Positions 1-9,220 of a DNA stretch of 35,600 bases are shown piece by piece. The stretch is from Halothiobacillaceae bacterium (GTDB lineage: Bacteria > Pseudomonadota > Gammaproteobacteria > Halothiobacillales > Halothiobacillaceae), in assembly GCA_028696185.1 (NCBI GenBank), contig JAQVHL010000024.1, positions 1-35,600 on the forward strand, in the 5' to 3' direction. The notes under the pieces were generated by a model, which saw only the letters and a program-made list of their open reading frames with translations, searched no databases and was not told the DNA's origin. How positions within the stretch are numbered: position 1 is the stretch's first letter; the number at the start of each line of letters is the position of its first letter. The position numbers and the translations under genes were made by a program.

Positions 1-48
1 GGAGGCGCCCTTCGGGCAAGCCATGGCCGGGGCCGCTCCGACCGGGCC

Positions 49-104
49 GTCCCGACGCGACATCCTGTCGCGGCGGGACTGAAAGGGCCCTCCATGGCCC
101 TTTC
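49..104. repeat. Two tandem hairpins at the left edge
   Basis: Two inverted repeats lie one base apart. The first has 14-base arms at 49-62 and 66-79 with one A/G mismatch and a 3-base loop. The second has perfect 9-base arms GAAAGGGCC (81-89) and GGCCCTTTC (96-104) around a 6-base loop. Neither is followed by a clean T-tract, so they are not textbook terminators on the plus strand. They may end an upstream gene that lies outside the window, or be an intergenic repeat. The rest of 1-263 shows no gene that I can support. Confidence 0.5.
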
Positions 105-263
105 ACCCGGTCTCCACAACCCCGTCCATGGCGCCTCCAAGGGGGGATCTGCGGATCCTTCGTTCGGCGATGTCAAAGGCCGTTCAACAAACCTTCATTT
201 TGCGAACACCCTTGGCTAAAAAACACCTCCCCGTGAGGGGGGATAAACATACATGGAGCACCC

Positions 264-3200
264 ATGTCGATTTCCCGCCTCATCGTCGCCCATCCCCGCA
301 TCTACGTGCTGCTCTCGCTGGTGTTGGCTCTTGCGTTCGCGCTGCTGTCCGAGTGGGGCGCGCAGCGCTATGTCCATACGCAGAAGCGCCAGGCGCTGGA
401 GCATGCCGCCGAGCTCATGGTGTTGCGCATCATCGGTCATACGCTCGACGGCAACGCCATGGGGTCGGCCATGCTGCTGGGGCTGATCGACGACACCATC
501 AAGGCCGTGGCGGCGGGCGCCTTGCCGGAAGACGCGCCGGATGCACTGGAAATCCTCGATGTGGTGGCGCGCGAATTCCACGCGGAAAACGCCTTTGTCA
601 TGAATGCCGAGGGGCGGGTCGTAGCCTGGTCGCGTACGTCCGACGGGCCATCGTCCACCGGGGAAGTTCTGCCCTTTCGTCCGTATTTTCGCCAGGCGAT
701 GAGCGGTCTGCCCAATGTGTACGCTGCGGTGGGTACCACGGCAGGAAAGCGGGGGCTGTATTTCGCAGCACCCATTTATCACGGACGCACGGCCACTTCG
801 CGGGTAATCGGCGTCATGGTCATCAAGGTGGGTCTGGAGGAAATCGATGCCCTTTTGCGCCAATGGGTCGGGCAGGCGATCCTGGTTTCCCCCGACGGGG
901 TGGTCTTCGCCAGTAATCGCGAGGGCCTGCTGTACAAGGCGCTCTTCCCTCTGAGCGAGGTGCAGTGGAACGATCTGCGCGCCAGCCGGCAATTTGCCCT
1001 GATGTTTGAGCACGCCCCGCCTGCGGTGCTGCCCATCCCGCTGCAGGACCGGCGGCAGGTCATTATCGAGGGTGCGCGGCATGAGGTGGCGAGTTCCCCT
1101 GTGTTCTGGAACGACGCGATCGGCAACTGGAAGGTGCTGCTCAGTGAGCCGGTGGCAAACTGGCTGCCGTTCCAGGAACGCGCGCTGATCATCATCGTGG
1201 CGCTGTTCGTGGCCTTCCTGACGGCGTCTTCGCTGTTCTCCATGGCGCGGGTGCGCGACAACCGGCGTCGCACCGAAGCGCAGATCGAAGCTTCGCGTCG
1301 TCGACTGATGGACATCACCGACGGGGTGCAGGGCATTGTCTGGCAGTTGCAGCGCGAGAGGGGCGGTGTGTACCGCTTGCTGTTCGTCAGTCGCGGGCTG
1401 GAGCGGCTTCTCGAATTGCCCATTGCCGAGGCGCTGGAGAATGCCGATTCCTTCTTTGCGCGCATTGATGCCGACGGGCGCGGCCACCTGACGGAACTCA
1501 TCGAACAATCGGCAATGAGTCAGGAGCCTTTTACCTGTGAGCTGCCCTTTACGCGGGTGGATGGCGTGCCGCTGTGGCTGCGTCTGAGTGCAACGCCCCG
1601 CCGCGAGGCGGAGGTGACCGTCTGGTACGGTTATGTGGCGGATGTCACCGAAGAGCATCACGCCCGCGTGGCACTGGCCCAGCAGTTCGCTTTTCAGAGC
1701 GCCTTGCTGGAAACCCTGCCCAACCCGATCTTCGTCAAGGATGCTCAGGCGCGTTTCGTATCGGTAAACCGGGCGTATGAGCAGGCGTTCGGTGTGGCGC
1801 GCGAGATGCTTTTCGGGCGCACCGTACTCGATCTGCCCTATCTGCCGCCGGAGGATCGTCGCCGCTATCACGCCGAGGATCGACAGGCGATACGCGAACG
1901 CGACACGGTGCGTCATGAGTTGTGCTTTACCTTCGCCGATGGTGCGGAACACGACTGTCTGTACTGGGTCAGCGGCTTTGGCGTGGGCGAGGAGGGGAGC
2001 GAGGACAGCGCCGGGGGGCTGGTCGGGGTGATTGTCGATATTTCCGAGCAGAAACGCATCGAACGTGAACTGGCAGAAGCGCGCTTGACGGCCGAAGCCG
2101 CCACGCGCGCCAAAAGCGAGTTTCTGGCCAATATGAGCCATGAGATCCGTACGCCGATGAATGCCATCATCGGCCTGACCCAGCTTGCGCTTGCCACCGA
2201 GCTCAATGCACGTCAGCGCGACTACCTGACCAAGGTGGACGCCGCTGCCCAGTCCCTGCTGGGGATCATCAACGACATTCTTGATTTCTCCAAGATCGAG
2301 GCCGGCCGCATGACCATCGAGCAGGTGGATTTCGATCTGCATGCCGTGCTGGACAATGTGGCCAACCTGATCGGCCTGCGTGCCAGTGAAAAAGGGCTGG
2401 AGTTGATTATCGACGTGGCCCCCGACCTGCCGGCCTGGCTGGTCGGTGACCCGTTGCGCCTGGGGCAAATCCTGCTCAATCTCGCGGGAAATGCGGTGAA
2501 GTTCACGGAAAAAGGGGAAATCAGCCTGCAGGTGCGGTCGATTGTCGACGCGCGTGCTGCGTCAGTCCTGCGTTTTTGCGTGCGCGACACCGGCATTGGC
2601 ATGACCGAGGAACAGCAAACCCGTCTCTTTCAGTCTTTCTCCCAGGCCGACAGCTCCACCACGCGCCGTTTTGGCGGGACCGGGCTGGGCTTGTCGATCT
2701 GCAAGCATCTGGTCGATCTGATGGGCGGGGTAATTCATGTACAGAGCACGCCGGGGCAGGGCAGTGAGTTCTGCTTCGAGCTGCCGCTGCGCCTGTCCAG
2801 CCATCCGCACGAGGGAGTGACCCGCCGGATCGCGCCGGAACGCCTGGCCGGCCTGCATGTGCTGGTGGTGGACGACAACGCCAACACGCGCGACATCTTC
2901 GCGCAGTATCTTTCCACCTTCGGCTTCACGGTGGATACGCTGGATGCCGGGGCGCGCGCCCTTAACGTCGTGCGCGAGGCTCAGCCGCCCTACGGGCTGG
3001 TGCTGATGGACTGGAAAATGCCGGACATGGACGGCATCGAAGCCGGGTGCGCCATCAAAAAAGCGCTGGCCGAGCGGGCGCCGCCGGTGCTGATCGTTTC
3101 GGCCTACGGGCGGGACCGCCTGATGCATGAGGTGGAAAAAGCCGGGCTCGATGGTTATCTGCTCAAGCCGGTCACGCCGTCCTCGCTGTTCGATGGCATC

Positions 3201-4313
3201 GTGGGGGCGCTGCTTGGCGAAGGGGGCGAAAGCCACCCGGGCGAACACCGCCTGACGGCGCGTGAGGATTTGCGCGGTGTGCGTGCCCTGGTGGTTGAAG
3301 ACAACGAGATCAACCAGCAGGTTGCGCGCGAGTTGCTCGAATCGGCGGGCATGCGGGTCGATGTCGCGGCCGATGGTGAGCAGGGCGTGGCGGCGGCCCG
3401 CGCCGGGGACTACGATGTCATCCTGATGGACATGCAGATGCCGGTGATGGATGGCATTGCCGCAACCCGCGCCCTGCGCGCGGAGCCACGCTTTGCCGAC
3501 CTGCCGATCATCGCCATGACGGCCAACGCGATGGTCGAGGACGTACGGCGCTGTCTGGAGGCCGGCATGAACGACCATATCGCCAAGCCCATCGATGTGC
3601 CGCATCTGTTCGATACGCTGGCGCGCTGGGTGTCACTCTCTGTCAGGGCGCCGTCGCCCGCCGTGCCGTCCACTTCGTCCGGTGGGTTGAAACCGGTCCA
3701 GCCGACGCAGGCGCTGCCCGAGGTCGAGGGTTTGGACACTGCCTTGGGGTTGCACCATGTCGGCGGCAATGCCGTGCTGTACCGGCAACTGCTTGAACGC
3801 TTCCTGCAGACCCAGGTGCAGGCTCCCGAGCGCCTTTCGGCGGCGCTGGCGGAGGGCGATACCGCCAGCGCCGAGCGCGAAGCGCATACGCTCAAGGGTG
3901 TTGCCGCCACACTGGGGGCGACGGGGCTCTCCGCCTTGGCAAGGGCTGTGGAGCGGACGCTGCACGAAGGGGGAGACCCCCAGCCGGGTCTGGATGCGCT
4001 GGTGCCGGCGGTGAACGCCCTGGGTGAGGGCTTGGCGGCCTGGTATGCCGCGACCCGTACCGCGCCCGTGCTCCTGGATACCCCCTGTGTCAGCGCAGCG
4101 CAGTGGCACCGTCTGCGCGAATTGCTGAGCCAGGACGATGCCGAAGCCACCGACCTTGCCCGCGCTCTGGCGGCGCGGCTGTCCGGCACTCTGGCGTCGG
4201 ATCAGGCCACGGCGCTTGCCAAGGCGGCCGGCGAGTATGATTTTGAAACCGCGCTGCGGGTGCTCGATGCCCTGGAGGCGAAGCTGCAGGCCCATGGACT
4301 GATTCAGGAGTAA
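264..4313 (+). CDS. Membrane hybrid sensor histidine kinase (PAS-PAS-HisKA-HATPase-REC-REC-Hpt)
   Basis: A 1349-residue hybrid kinase that would sense a signal at or outside the inner membrane and pass phosphate through an internal relay. Two membrane segments (about 12-31 and 307-328) flank an extracytoplasmic region resembling a Cache/PDC sensor. Two PAS-like regions follow (about 345-470 and 475-610). The HisKA motif [11 protein letters not shown] places the phosphorylated histidine at 626. The ATPase has an N-box (NLAGNAVKF) and the G boxes DTGIGM and GGTGLGLSI. Receiver aspartates are D916 ([11 protein letters not shown]) and D1056 ([11 protein letters not shown]), and the Hpt histidine is H1208 (AHTLKG). 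The start is chosen from GGAG at 254-257, seven bases upstream. The next gene starts 5 bases after the stop, so the HD-GYP protein is the likely phosphorylation partner. The ligand is unknown. Confidence 0.93.
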   Translation: MSISRLIVAHPRIYVLLSLVLALAFALLSEWGAQRYVHTQKRQALEHAAELMVLRIIGHTLDGNAMGSAMLLGLIDDTIKAVAAGALPEDAPDALEILDVVAREFHAENAFVMNAEGRVVAWSRTSDGPSSTGEVLPFRPYFRQAMSGLPNVYAAVGTTAGKRGLYFAAPIYHGRTATSRVIGVMVIKVGLEEIDALLRQWVGQAILVSPDGVVFASNREGLLYKALFPLSEVQWNDLRASRQFALMFEHAPPAVLPIPLQDRRQVIIEGARHEVASSPVFWNDAIGNWKVLLSEPVANWLPFQERALIIIVALFVAFLTASSLFSMARVRDNRRRTEAQIEASRRRLMDITDGVQGIVWQLQRERGGVYRLLFVSRGLERLLELPIAEALENADSFFARIDADGRGHLTELIEQSAMSQEPFTCELPFTRVDGVPLWLRLSATPRREAEVTVWYGYVADVTEEHHARVALAQQFAFQSALLETLPNPIFVKDAQARFVSVNRAYEQAFGVAREMLFGRTVLDLPYLPPEDRRRYHAEDRQAIRERDTVRHELCFTFADGAEHDCLYWVSGFGVGEEGSEDSAGGLVGVIVDISEQKRIERELAEARLTAEAATRAKSEFLANMSHEIRTPMNAIIGLTQLALATELNARQRDYLTKVDAAAQSLLGIINDILDFSKIEAGRMTIEQVDFDLHAVLDNVANLIGLRASEKGLELIIDVAPDLPAWLVGDPLRLGQILLNLAGNAVKFTEKGEISLQVRSIVDARAASVLRFCVRDTGIGMTEEQQTRLFQSFSQADSSTTRRFGGTGLGLSICKHLVDLMGGVIHVQSTPGQGSEFCFELPLRLSSHPHEGVTRRIAPERLAGLHVLVVDDNANTRDIFAQYLSTFGFTVDTLDAGARALNVVREAQPPYGLVLMDWKMPDMDGIEAGCAIKKALAERAPPVLIVSAYGRDRLMHEVEKAGLDGYLLKPVTPSSLFDGIVGALLGEGGESHPGEHRLTAREDLRGVRALVVEDNEINQQVARELLESAGMRVDVAADGEQGVAAARAGDYDVILMDMQMPVMDGIAATRALRAEPRFADLPIIAMTANAMVEDVRRCLEAGMNDHIAKPIDVPHLFDTLARWVSLSVRAPSPAVPSTSSGGLKPVQPTQALPEVEGLDTALGLHHVGGNAVLYRQLLERFLQTQVQAPERLSAALAEGDTASAEREAHTLKGVAATLGATGLSALARAVERTLHEGGDPQPGLDALVPAVNALGEGLAAWYAATRTAPVLLDTPCVSAAQWHRLRELLSQDDAEATDLARALAARLSGTLASDQATALAKAAGEYDFETALRVLDALEAKLQAHGLIQE

Positions 4314-4318
4314 TCATC

Positions 4319-5386
4319 ATGCACGACGAGGCGCAAACGCTTGGACCGGCCACGATTCTCGTGGTCGACGATACCCCGGAAAACGTGGATGTGCTGCGCG
4401 GCATCCTGCAACCGGATTACCGCGTCAAGGTCGCCATGAACGGTCAGCGGGCGCTGTCGATCATGCGCAACGGCGAGTTGCCGGACCTGATTTTGCTGGA
4501 TGTCATGATGCCCGGTCTGTCCGGGTATGACGTCTGCCGTCAGCTCAAGGAAGACGTGACCACAGCGGCGATTCCGGTGATTTTCGTCACGGCCCTGACC
4601 GACGTGGAGGACGAAGAGTACGGTTTTCGCGCGGGCGCGGTCGATTACATCACCAAGCCGGTCAGCGCGCCCATCGTGCGCGCCCGTGTGCGCACCCATC
4701 TGGCGCTGTTCAACCAGAAGCGCCATCTGGAACAGCTGGTGCGTTCGCGCACGGCAGAGCTTTTGCAAACCCGCCTGCAGATCATCCGCGCCCTGGGCCG
4801 GGCGGCGGAGTATCGTGACGAGAACACTGGCATGCACGTCGTGCGCATGAGTCACTACAGCCGGCTGATTGCGGTCGAAGCCGGATTTTCCGACGACGAG
4901 GCGGATATGCTCCTCAATGCGGCTCCCATGCACGATCTGGGCAAGATTGCCGTACCCGATAGCGTGTTGCAGAAAGCCGGACCGCTGGATGAGACCGAAT
5001 GGGCGCAGATGCGCCAGCATCCGCAGGTCGGTGCCGACATTCTCGGGTCGATCCAGCCCTCCTCGCCCTTGATCGAAATGGCGCGGCAGATTGCGCTGAC
5101 CCATCACGAGCGCTGGGATGGGCGCGGTTACCCTGCCGGCCTTGCCGGCGAGTCCATACCGCGCGTCGGGCGCGTGGTCGCCCTGGCGGATGTGTTCGAT
5201 GCCCTGACCAGCGAACGCCCGTACAAGCAGGCCTGGTCATGGGAGGAGGCCCTGGCCCACATCCAGGCCGAAAGCGGCAGCCATTTCGATCCGGCGCTGG
5301 TGCCCGCGCTTGCGCGCGCCTTGCCAGCGATGATGGAAATTCGCAGCTTCTGCGCGCAGAGCGAGAGCCGGGGGGATACGGTTTGA
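4319..5386 (+). CDS. Response regulator with receiver and HD-GYP domains (probable c-di-GMP phosphodiesterase)
   Basis: A 355-residue cytoplasmic response regulator. The N-terminal receiver has the phosphoacceptor D61 in LILLDVMMPGLSG and the conserved K in ITKPV. A coiled linker leads to an HD-GYP domain with HD at 205-206 (MHDLGK), HHERWDGRGYP from 262, and the GYP triplet at 270-272, so the metal and substrate residues appear intact. HD-GYP proteins of this kind hydrolyse cyclic di-GMP to pGpG or GMP. The SD GGAG (4307-4310) lies in the last codons of the kinase gene, indicating translational coupling. I infer that the upstream kinase controls the phosphodiesterase and hence motility or biofilm state. 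Confidence 0.93.
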   Translation: MHDEAQTLGPATILVVDDTPENVDVLRGILQPDYRVKVAMNGQRALSIMRNGELPDLILLDVMMPGLSGYDVCRQLKEDVTTAAIPVIFVTALTDVEDEEYGFRAGAVDYITKPVSAPIVRARVRTHLALFNQKRHLEQLVRSRTAELLQTRLQIIRALGRAAEYRDENTGMHVVRMSHYSRLIAVEAGFSDDEADMLLNAAPMHDLGKIAVPDSVLQKAGPLDETEWAQMRQHPQVGADILGSIQPSSPLIEMARQIALTHHERWDGRGYPAGLAGESIPRVGRVVALADVFDALTSERPYKQAWSWEEALAHIQAESGSHFDPALVPALARALPAMMEIRSFCAQSESRGDTV

Positions 5387-5416
5387 GCCGAAGAGCTGGG
5401 CAAGTGTTCGACGGGG

Positions 5417-5445
5417 TTCACAGCATTAGAAGACATGTATAGAAT
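5417..5445 (+). promoter_or_regulatory. Possible sigma-70 promoter for argD
   Basis: TTCACA at 5417-5422 and TAGAAT at 5440-5445 are separated by 17 bases, a good spacing for a housekeeping promoter. It lies after the HD-GYP gene and about 85 bases before argD. Transcription would start near 5452, just upstream of the hairpin at 5459-5485. This is a pattern match only. Confidence 0.45.
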
Positions 5446-5458
5446 CGAATCCCTTGGC

Positions 5459-5485
5459 AAGGGGGCGGATATGTCCCCCTTTTTT
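5459..5485 (+). terminator. Intrinsic terminator, possibly an attenuator in the argD leader
   Basis: Arms AAGGGGG (5459-5465) and CCCCCTT (5475-5481) form a 7-base stem around a 9-base loop, followed by a run of T through 5485. It can end the kinase/HD-GYP operon. The 5' arm can alternatively pair with CCCTT at 5451-5455, giving a competing hairpin, which is the arrangement seen in attenuators. Because a promoter-like sequence lies upstream, conditional control of argD is possible but unproven. Confidence 0.6.
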
Positions 5486-5530
5486 GTTGCGGCCGCGTGC
5501 CGCCCGTGATGCAAGTTCGAGGTGTAGCCG

Positions 5531-6712
5531 ATGCCCGGTCATCTGATGAGTACCTACAACCGCCAGCCCGTGACCTTCGTGAAGGGGCAGGGTACGCGCC
5601 TTTGGGATACGTCCGGGCGCGAGTACCTTGACGCGCTGACCGGTGTGGCGGTGGCCGGGCTCGGGCATGCGCATCCGGATATTGCGCAGGCGATCTGCGA
5701 GCAGGCCTCGACGCTGATCCACACCTCCAACATCTATGGCATCGCCTGGCAGGAAGCGCTGGGTGACAAGCTCGCCCAGTTGTCCGGCATGGATCGCGCG
5801 TTTTTTTGCAATTCCGGTGCCGAGGCCAACGAGGCCGCCATCAAGCTGGCGCGCCTGCATGCGCGGCGCAAGGGCATCGACGATCCCGCCATCGTGGTCA
5901 TGGAAAACAGCTTTCACGGCCGCACCCTGGCCACGTTGTCCGCCACCGGCAACCGCAAGGTCCAGGCCGGTTTCGAGCCGCTGGTGCATGGTTTCATCCG
6001 CGCGCCTTATGGCGATGTGGAGGCGGTGCGCGCCATCGCGGCGCATCAGCGCAATATCGTCGCCGTTCTGGTCGAGCCGGTACAGGGGGAAGGGGGGGTG
6101 CGTCCGGCGCCGCAAGGCTACCTTGCCGCGCTGCGCACGCTATGTGATGAGCACGGCTGGCTGCTGATGCTTGACGAGGTGCAGACCGGGATTGGCCGCA
6201 CCGGCCGCTGGTTCGCCTTCCAGCACGACGGCATCCGCCCGGATGTCATGAGCCTGGCCAAGGGGCTGGGCAATGGCGTACCCATCGGGGCCTGCCTTGC
6301 GGCGGGTGCGGCGGCAGAACTGTTTGCGCCCGGAAACCACGGCTCGACCTTCGGTGGCAACCCCCTGGTCTGTCGCGTGGGGCACACCGTGCTTTCGGTG
6401 ATCGAACGCGAGGGGCTGGTGCAGCGTGCCGAGGTGCTGGGGCAGCGCTTTGTGGATGGTTTGAAGGCGCGCCTGTCCGGTGTGCCCGGCGTGGTCGAGG
6501 TGCGTGGACGCGGTCTGCTGGTGGGTGTGCAGCTGGATCGCCCCTGCGGCGAGCTGGTGGGGCGCGCCCTGAGCGAGGAGGCCCTGCTGATCAACGTCAC
6601 GGCGGATTCGACCATACGGCTGCTTCCCGCGCTGATAATGAGCGATGCAGACGCCGACCGGGTCATGGACGGTGTAAGCCGTCTGGTACACGCTTTCCTG
6701 GCTGGGGGTTGA
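5531..6712 (+). CDS. argD: Acetylornithine aminotransferase
   Basis: A 393-residue class III pyridoxal-phosphate aminotransferase that converts N-acetylglutamate semialdehyde to N-acetylornithine in arginine synthesis; ArgD enzymes often also act in lysine synthesis as the N-succinyl-diaminopimelate aminotransferase. Visible family features are FCNSGAEANEAAIKLAR, HGRTLATLSATG, LDEVQTGIGRTG with the cofactor-binding Asp, and the Schiff-base lysine K244 in SLAKGLGNGVPIG. The C-terminal part has VRGRGLLVGVQL. The start at 5531 has GAGGTG at 5518-5523; a second ATG at 5546 is possible. The following argF and argA support assignment to arginine synthesis rather than ornithine or GABA catabolism. 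Confidence 0.93.
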   Translation: MPGHLMSTYNRQPVTFVKGQGTRLWDTSGREYLDALTGVAVAGLGHAHPDIAQAICEQASTLIHTSNIYGIAWQEALGDKLAQLSGMDRAFFCNSGAEANEAAIKLARLHARRKGIDDPAIVVMENSFHGRTLATLSATGNRKVQAGFEPLVHGFIRAPYGDVEAVRAIAAHQRNIVAVLVEPVQGEGGVRPAPQGYLAALRTLCDEHGWLLMLDEVQTGIGRTGRWFAFQHDGIRPDVMSLAKGLGNGVPIGACLAAGAAAELFAPGNHGSTFGGNPLVCRVGHTVLSVIEREGLVQRAEVLGQRFVDGLKARLSGVPGVVEVRGRGLLVGVQLDRPCGELVGRALSEEALLINVTADSTIRLLPALIMSDADADRVMDGVSRLVHAFLAGG

Positions 6713-6820
6713 AGCCGCCTTCGGTCTCGCCGCGTCAGGCGTTTTCGCGGGCGCGTAGGCAAACAACGGACACAGGGGGTGCCGGCTGTTTGCGCGAAGC
6801 CGGGGTGCTTCGCATTTCCG

Positions 6821-6848
6821 GGTGACTGAAACCGGTATTTCAGTCACC
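6821..6848. repeat. Perfect 11-bp hairpin downstream of argD
   Basis: Arms GGTGACTGAAA (6821-6831) and TTTCAGTCACC (6838-6848) pair perfectly around a 6-base loop. No T-tract follows, so it may protect an mRNA end or mark a protein site rather than terminate. It is the first of a run of inverted repeats that fills the 263-base gap between argD and argF. Confidence 0.55.
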
Positions 6849-6867
6849 TGCTTGCCGGTTAACAGAA

Positions 6868-6900
6868 CGTTGAAAAAAGGATTTCCTGCCTTTTTCAACG
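6868..6900. repeat. Hairpin with A/T-rich arms; copy A of a 28-bp dispersed repeat
   Basis: CGTTGAAAAA pairs with TTTTTCAACG (6891-6900) in a nearly perfect stem. The core 6870-6897 closely matches 15617-15644 downstream of gyrA; both copies read TTGAAAAA, then GG, TTTCCTGCC, and a T-run ending in CA. The A-run and T-run could act as a bidirectional terminator. Further small palindromes follow at 6904-6915 (GCCAT/ATGGC) and 6921-6945 (GGCGCGT/ACGCGCC). Confidence 0.5.
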
Positions 6901-6975
6901 CAAGCCATTCATGGCATGCCGGCGCGTGTCGCGGTTTTACGCGCCACGCTACCCTGACGAATAACGGAGAATTTC

Positions 6976-7899
6976 ATGACGGTGCGTCATTTCCTATCGC
7001 TGCTTGATTTCAAGACCGATGAGCATCGGCGGGTGCTCAGGCGCGCGGCGGCCCTGAAGGCCATGAAGGTGCGTGGCGAACGCCCTGAAAGTCTGCGTCA
7101 TCGTGTACTGGGCATGATCTTCGAGAAGGCATCCACCCGGACCCGTGTTTCCTTCGAAGCGGGCATGGTGCAGCTGGGGGGCAGCGCGATTTTCCTCTCG
7201 CCGCGCGATACCCAGCTTGGGCGCGGCGAGCCGGTGGAAGATTCGGCGCGCGTTCTATCGCGCATGGTCGATGCGGTGATGATCCGCACCAAGGACCATG
7301 CCATGGTGGAAACCTTCGCCGCCCATTCGCGGGTGCCGGTCATCAATGCCCTCACCGATTACAACCACCCCTGCCAGTTGCTGGCGGATGTCTTCACGTT
7401 CGAGGAGCATCGCGGCGCCATCGCGGGACGGAAGGTGGCCTGGGTGGGCGACGGCTTCAATATGTGCAACACCTACATCAACGCGGCGCGCGTGTTCGAT
7501 TTCGAGCTGAGTATCGCCTGTCCGGCCGGTTACGATCCGGATCCGGCGCTGGTTGAGGACGCGGGGGCGCGTGTGCATCTGCTGCGTGACCCGCGCGAGG
7601 CGGTGGTCGGGGCCGATCTTGTGGTTACCGATGTCTGGGCCAGCATGGGGCAGGAAGAAGAAAGCGCACGCCGGCGGGTGGATTTTGCACCCTATCAGGT
7701 CAATGGCGCACTGATGGCCCTGGCCGCGCCGGATGCGCTGTTCATGCACTGCCTGCCGGCGCATCGGGGCGAGGAAGTCACCGACGAGGTGATGGAAGGC
7801 GCGCAGAGCGTGGTATGGGATGAGGCCGAAGCGCGCCTGCATACACAAAAGGCCCTGCTGGAGTTTCTCCTGCTGGGCGATGCCTTCGACCGGAACTGA
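6976..7899 (+). CDS. argF: Ornithine carbamoyltransferase
   Basis: A 307-residue cytoplasmic enzyme that joins carbamoyl phosphate and ornithine to give citrulline. The carbamoyl-phosphate site STRTR is at 53-57, HPCQ at 131-134, and the ornithine-binding HCLP at 258-261, all matching the transcarbamoylase family. The ornithine-specific loop region reads [10 protein letters not shown], which separates it from aspartate transcarbamoylase. SD GGAG (6966-6969) lies six bases before the ATG. It leads a short operon: argA starts 13 bases after the stop and rsmJ overlaps argA. Confidence 0.95.
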   Translation: MTVRHFLSLLDFKTDEHRRVLRRAAALKAMKVRGERPESLRHRVLGMIFEKASTRTRVSFEAGMVQLGGSAIFLSPRDTQLGRGEPVEDSARVLSRMVDAVMIRTKDHAMVETFAAHSRVPVINALTDYNHPCQLLADVFTFEEHRGAIAGRKVAWVGDGFNMCNTYINAARVFDFELSIACPAGYDPDPALVEDAGARVHLLRDPREAVVGADLVVTDVWASMGQEEESARRRVDFAPYQVNGALMALAAPDALFMHCLPAHRGEEVTDEVMEGAQSVVWDEAEARLHTQKALLEFLLLGDAFDRN

Positions 7900-7912
7900 C
7901 ACGGAACGAACC

Positions 7913-9220
7913 ATGAACAGCGATGCGACGGCTTCCCAGGCATTCGTGAGAGGTTTGCGGGATGCCGTCCCGTATGTGCGCGAGCACCATGACCGCGTGT
8001 TTGTGGTCAGTTTCGGCGGCGAGGCGATAGAGCATCCCAGCTTTGCCGGTGTGGCCGAGGATCTGGTCCATCTGGCCAATCTGGGCGCACGGCTGGTGCT
8101 GGTGCCCGGCGCCCGCCCGCAGATTGACCGTCGCCTGGCGGCCGCCGGCATCGAGCCACGCTACCACAAGGGCCTGCGCGTCACCGAGCCTGAAGCGCTG
8201 AGTGCCGTCAAGGAGGCCATTGGACAGGTCATGCTCGATTTGATGGCCGCCCTGTCCGCGCGGCATGGCATGACCTCCGGTTCCGGGTTATCGCATCGCG
8301 TGCTCAGTGGCAACTTCATTCTTGCCCGGCCCATGGGCGTTATCGATGGTGTGGATTTTGGTTACACGGGCCGGCTGCGCCGTGTGGACGTGGCCGGTCT
8401 CAAGGACGCGGTGGAGGACGGCAGCCTTGTGGTGCAGCCCAGCCTGGGGTTCTCGCCCACGGGGGAAATCTTCAACCTGCGCGCCGAGGAAGTGGCTGTG
8501 GCCACGGCCGTCGCTCTGGGCGCCGACAAACTGATCTTCCTTACGGACCCGATCGAGGGTTTGCCTGCGGAGATGACGCCGACCGATGCGGGGCGCATGC
8601 GTCACGACGTGGCCTTGTCGGAGGAATTTCGCCTGCATCTGGACAGCGCGGTGGAAGCTTGCGCACGCGGCGTATCGCGTGTGCATCTGGTTGACCGCGA
8701 GACGCCGGGCAGCCTGCTTCTGGAACTGTTCACCCGCGATGGTTCCGGTACGCTCATCACCGCCGAGCCCTACGAGCGAACCCGCACCGCACAGATGGAA
8801 GACATCGGCGGTATCGTGGCGCTCATTACCCCCCTGGAAGAAGAAGGCGTGCTGGTGCGGCGTTCGCGCGAACAGCTGGAACTGGAAATCGACCGTTTCG
8901 TGGTCATCGAGCGCGATGGCGACGTGATCGGTTGCGCGGCGCTTTATCCTTACCCGGAAAATGCCATGGGCGAGCTGGCCTGCCTCGTCATCCATCCGGA
9001 TTACCAGCGCGCCGGGCGTGCCCAGCGCCTGCTCACCCATATGGAGCACCTGGCTCGCCGTCTGGGTCTGGCGCGCTTGTTCGTGCTGACGACCCAGACC
9101 GCGCAATGGTTCCAGGAGCGTGGCTTTGCCCTGGCGGAGCTGTCCAAGCTGCCGTTGCCGCGCCAGCAGCTTTACAACTTCAGCCGCAATTCCAAAATTT
9201 TCATCAAGCCACTGGCATGA
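7913..9220 (+). CDS. argA: N-acetylglutamate synthase (amino-acid N-acetyltransferase)
   Basis: A 435-residue enzyme that acetylates glutamate with acetyl-CoA, the first step of arginine synthesis. The N-terminal two thirds is an amino-acid-kinase fold (VFVVSFGGEAIE, LVLVPGARPQIDRRL), which in this family binds arginine for feedback inhibition. The C-terminal GNAT domain shows VIHPDYQRAGRAQRLL and the conserved QTAQWFQERGF. The reading frame opens earlier at 7820, but that part overlaps argF; the ATG at 7913 gives the usual family length (E. coli ArgA has 443). No strong SD is visible, so coupling to argF is likely. Its ATGA overlap with rsmJ points to co-translation. Confidence 0.93.
   Translation: MNSDATASQAFVRGLRDAVPYVREHHDRVFVVSFGGEAIEHPSFAGVAEDLVHLANLGARLVLVPGARPQIDRRLAAAGIEPRYHKGLRVTEPEALSAVKEAIGQVMLDLMAALSARHGMTSGSGLSHRVLSGNFILARPMGVIDGVDFGYTGRLRRVDVAGLKDAVEDGSLVVQPSLGFSPTGEIFNLRAEEVAVATAVALGADKLIFLTDPIEGLPAEMTPTDAGRMRHDVALSEEFRLHLDSAVEACARGVSRVHLVDRETPGSLLLELFTRDGSGTLITAEPYERTRTAQMEDIGGIVALITPLEEEGVLVRRSREQLELEIDRFVVIERDGDVIGCAALYPYPENAMGELACLVIHPDYQRAGRAQRLLTHMEHLARRLGLARLFVLTTQTAQWFQERGFALAELSKLPLPRQQLYNFSRNSKIFIKPLA

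Noticed and set aside
216-2468. Long minus-strand open frame (750 codons) opposite the hybrid kinase
   Set aside because: It is the antisense of a clear kinase with catalytic motifs. High-GC DNA produces such shadows, and the product has no recognisable domain.
5435-5509. 25-codon leader ORF spanning the argD terminator
   Set aside because: Its start lies inside the spacer of the predicted promoter, so it would not be transcribed from it, and it has no cluster of arginine codons or SD.
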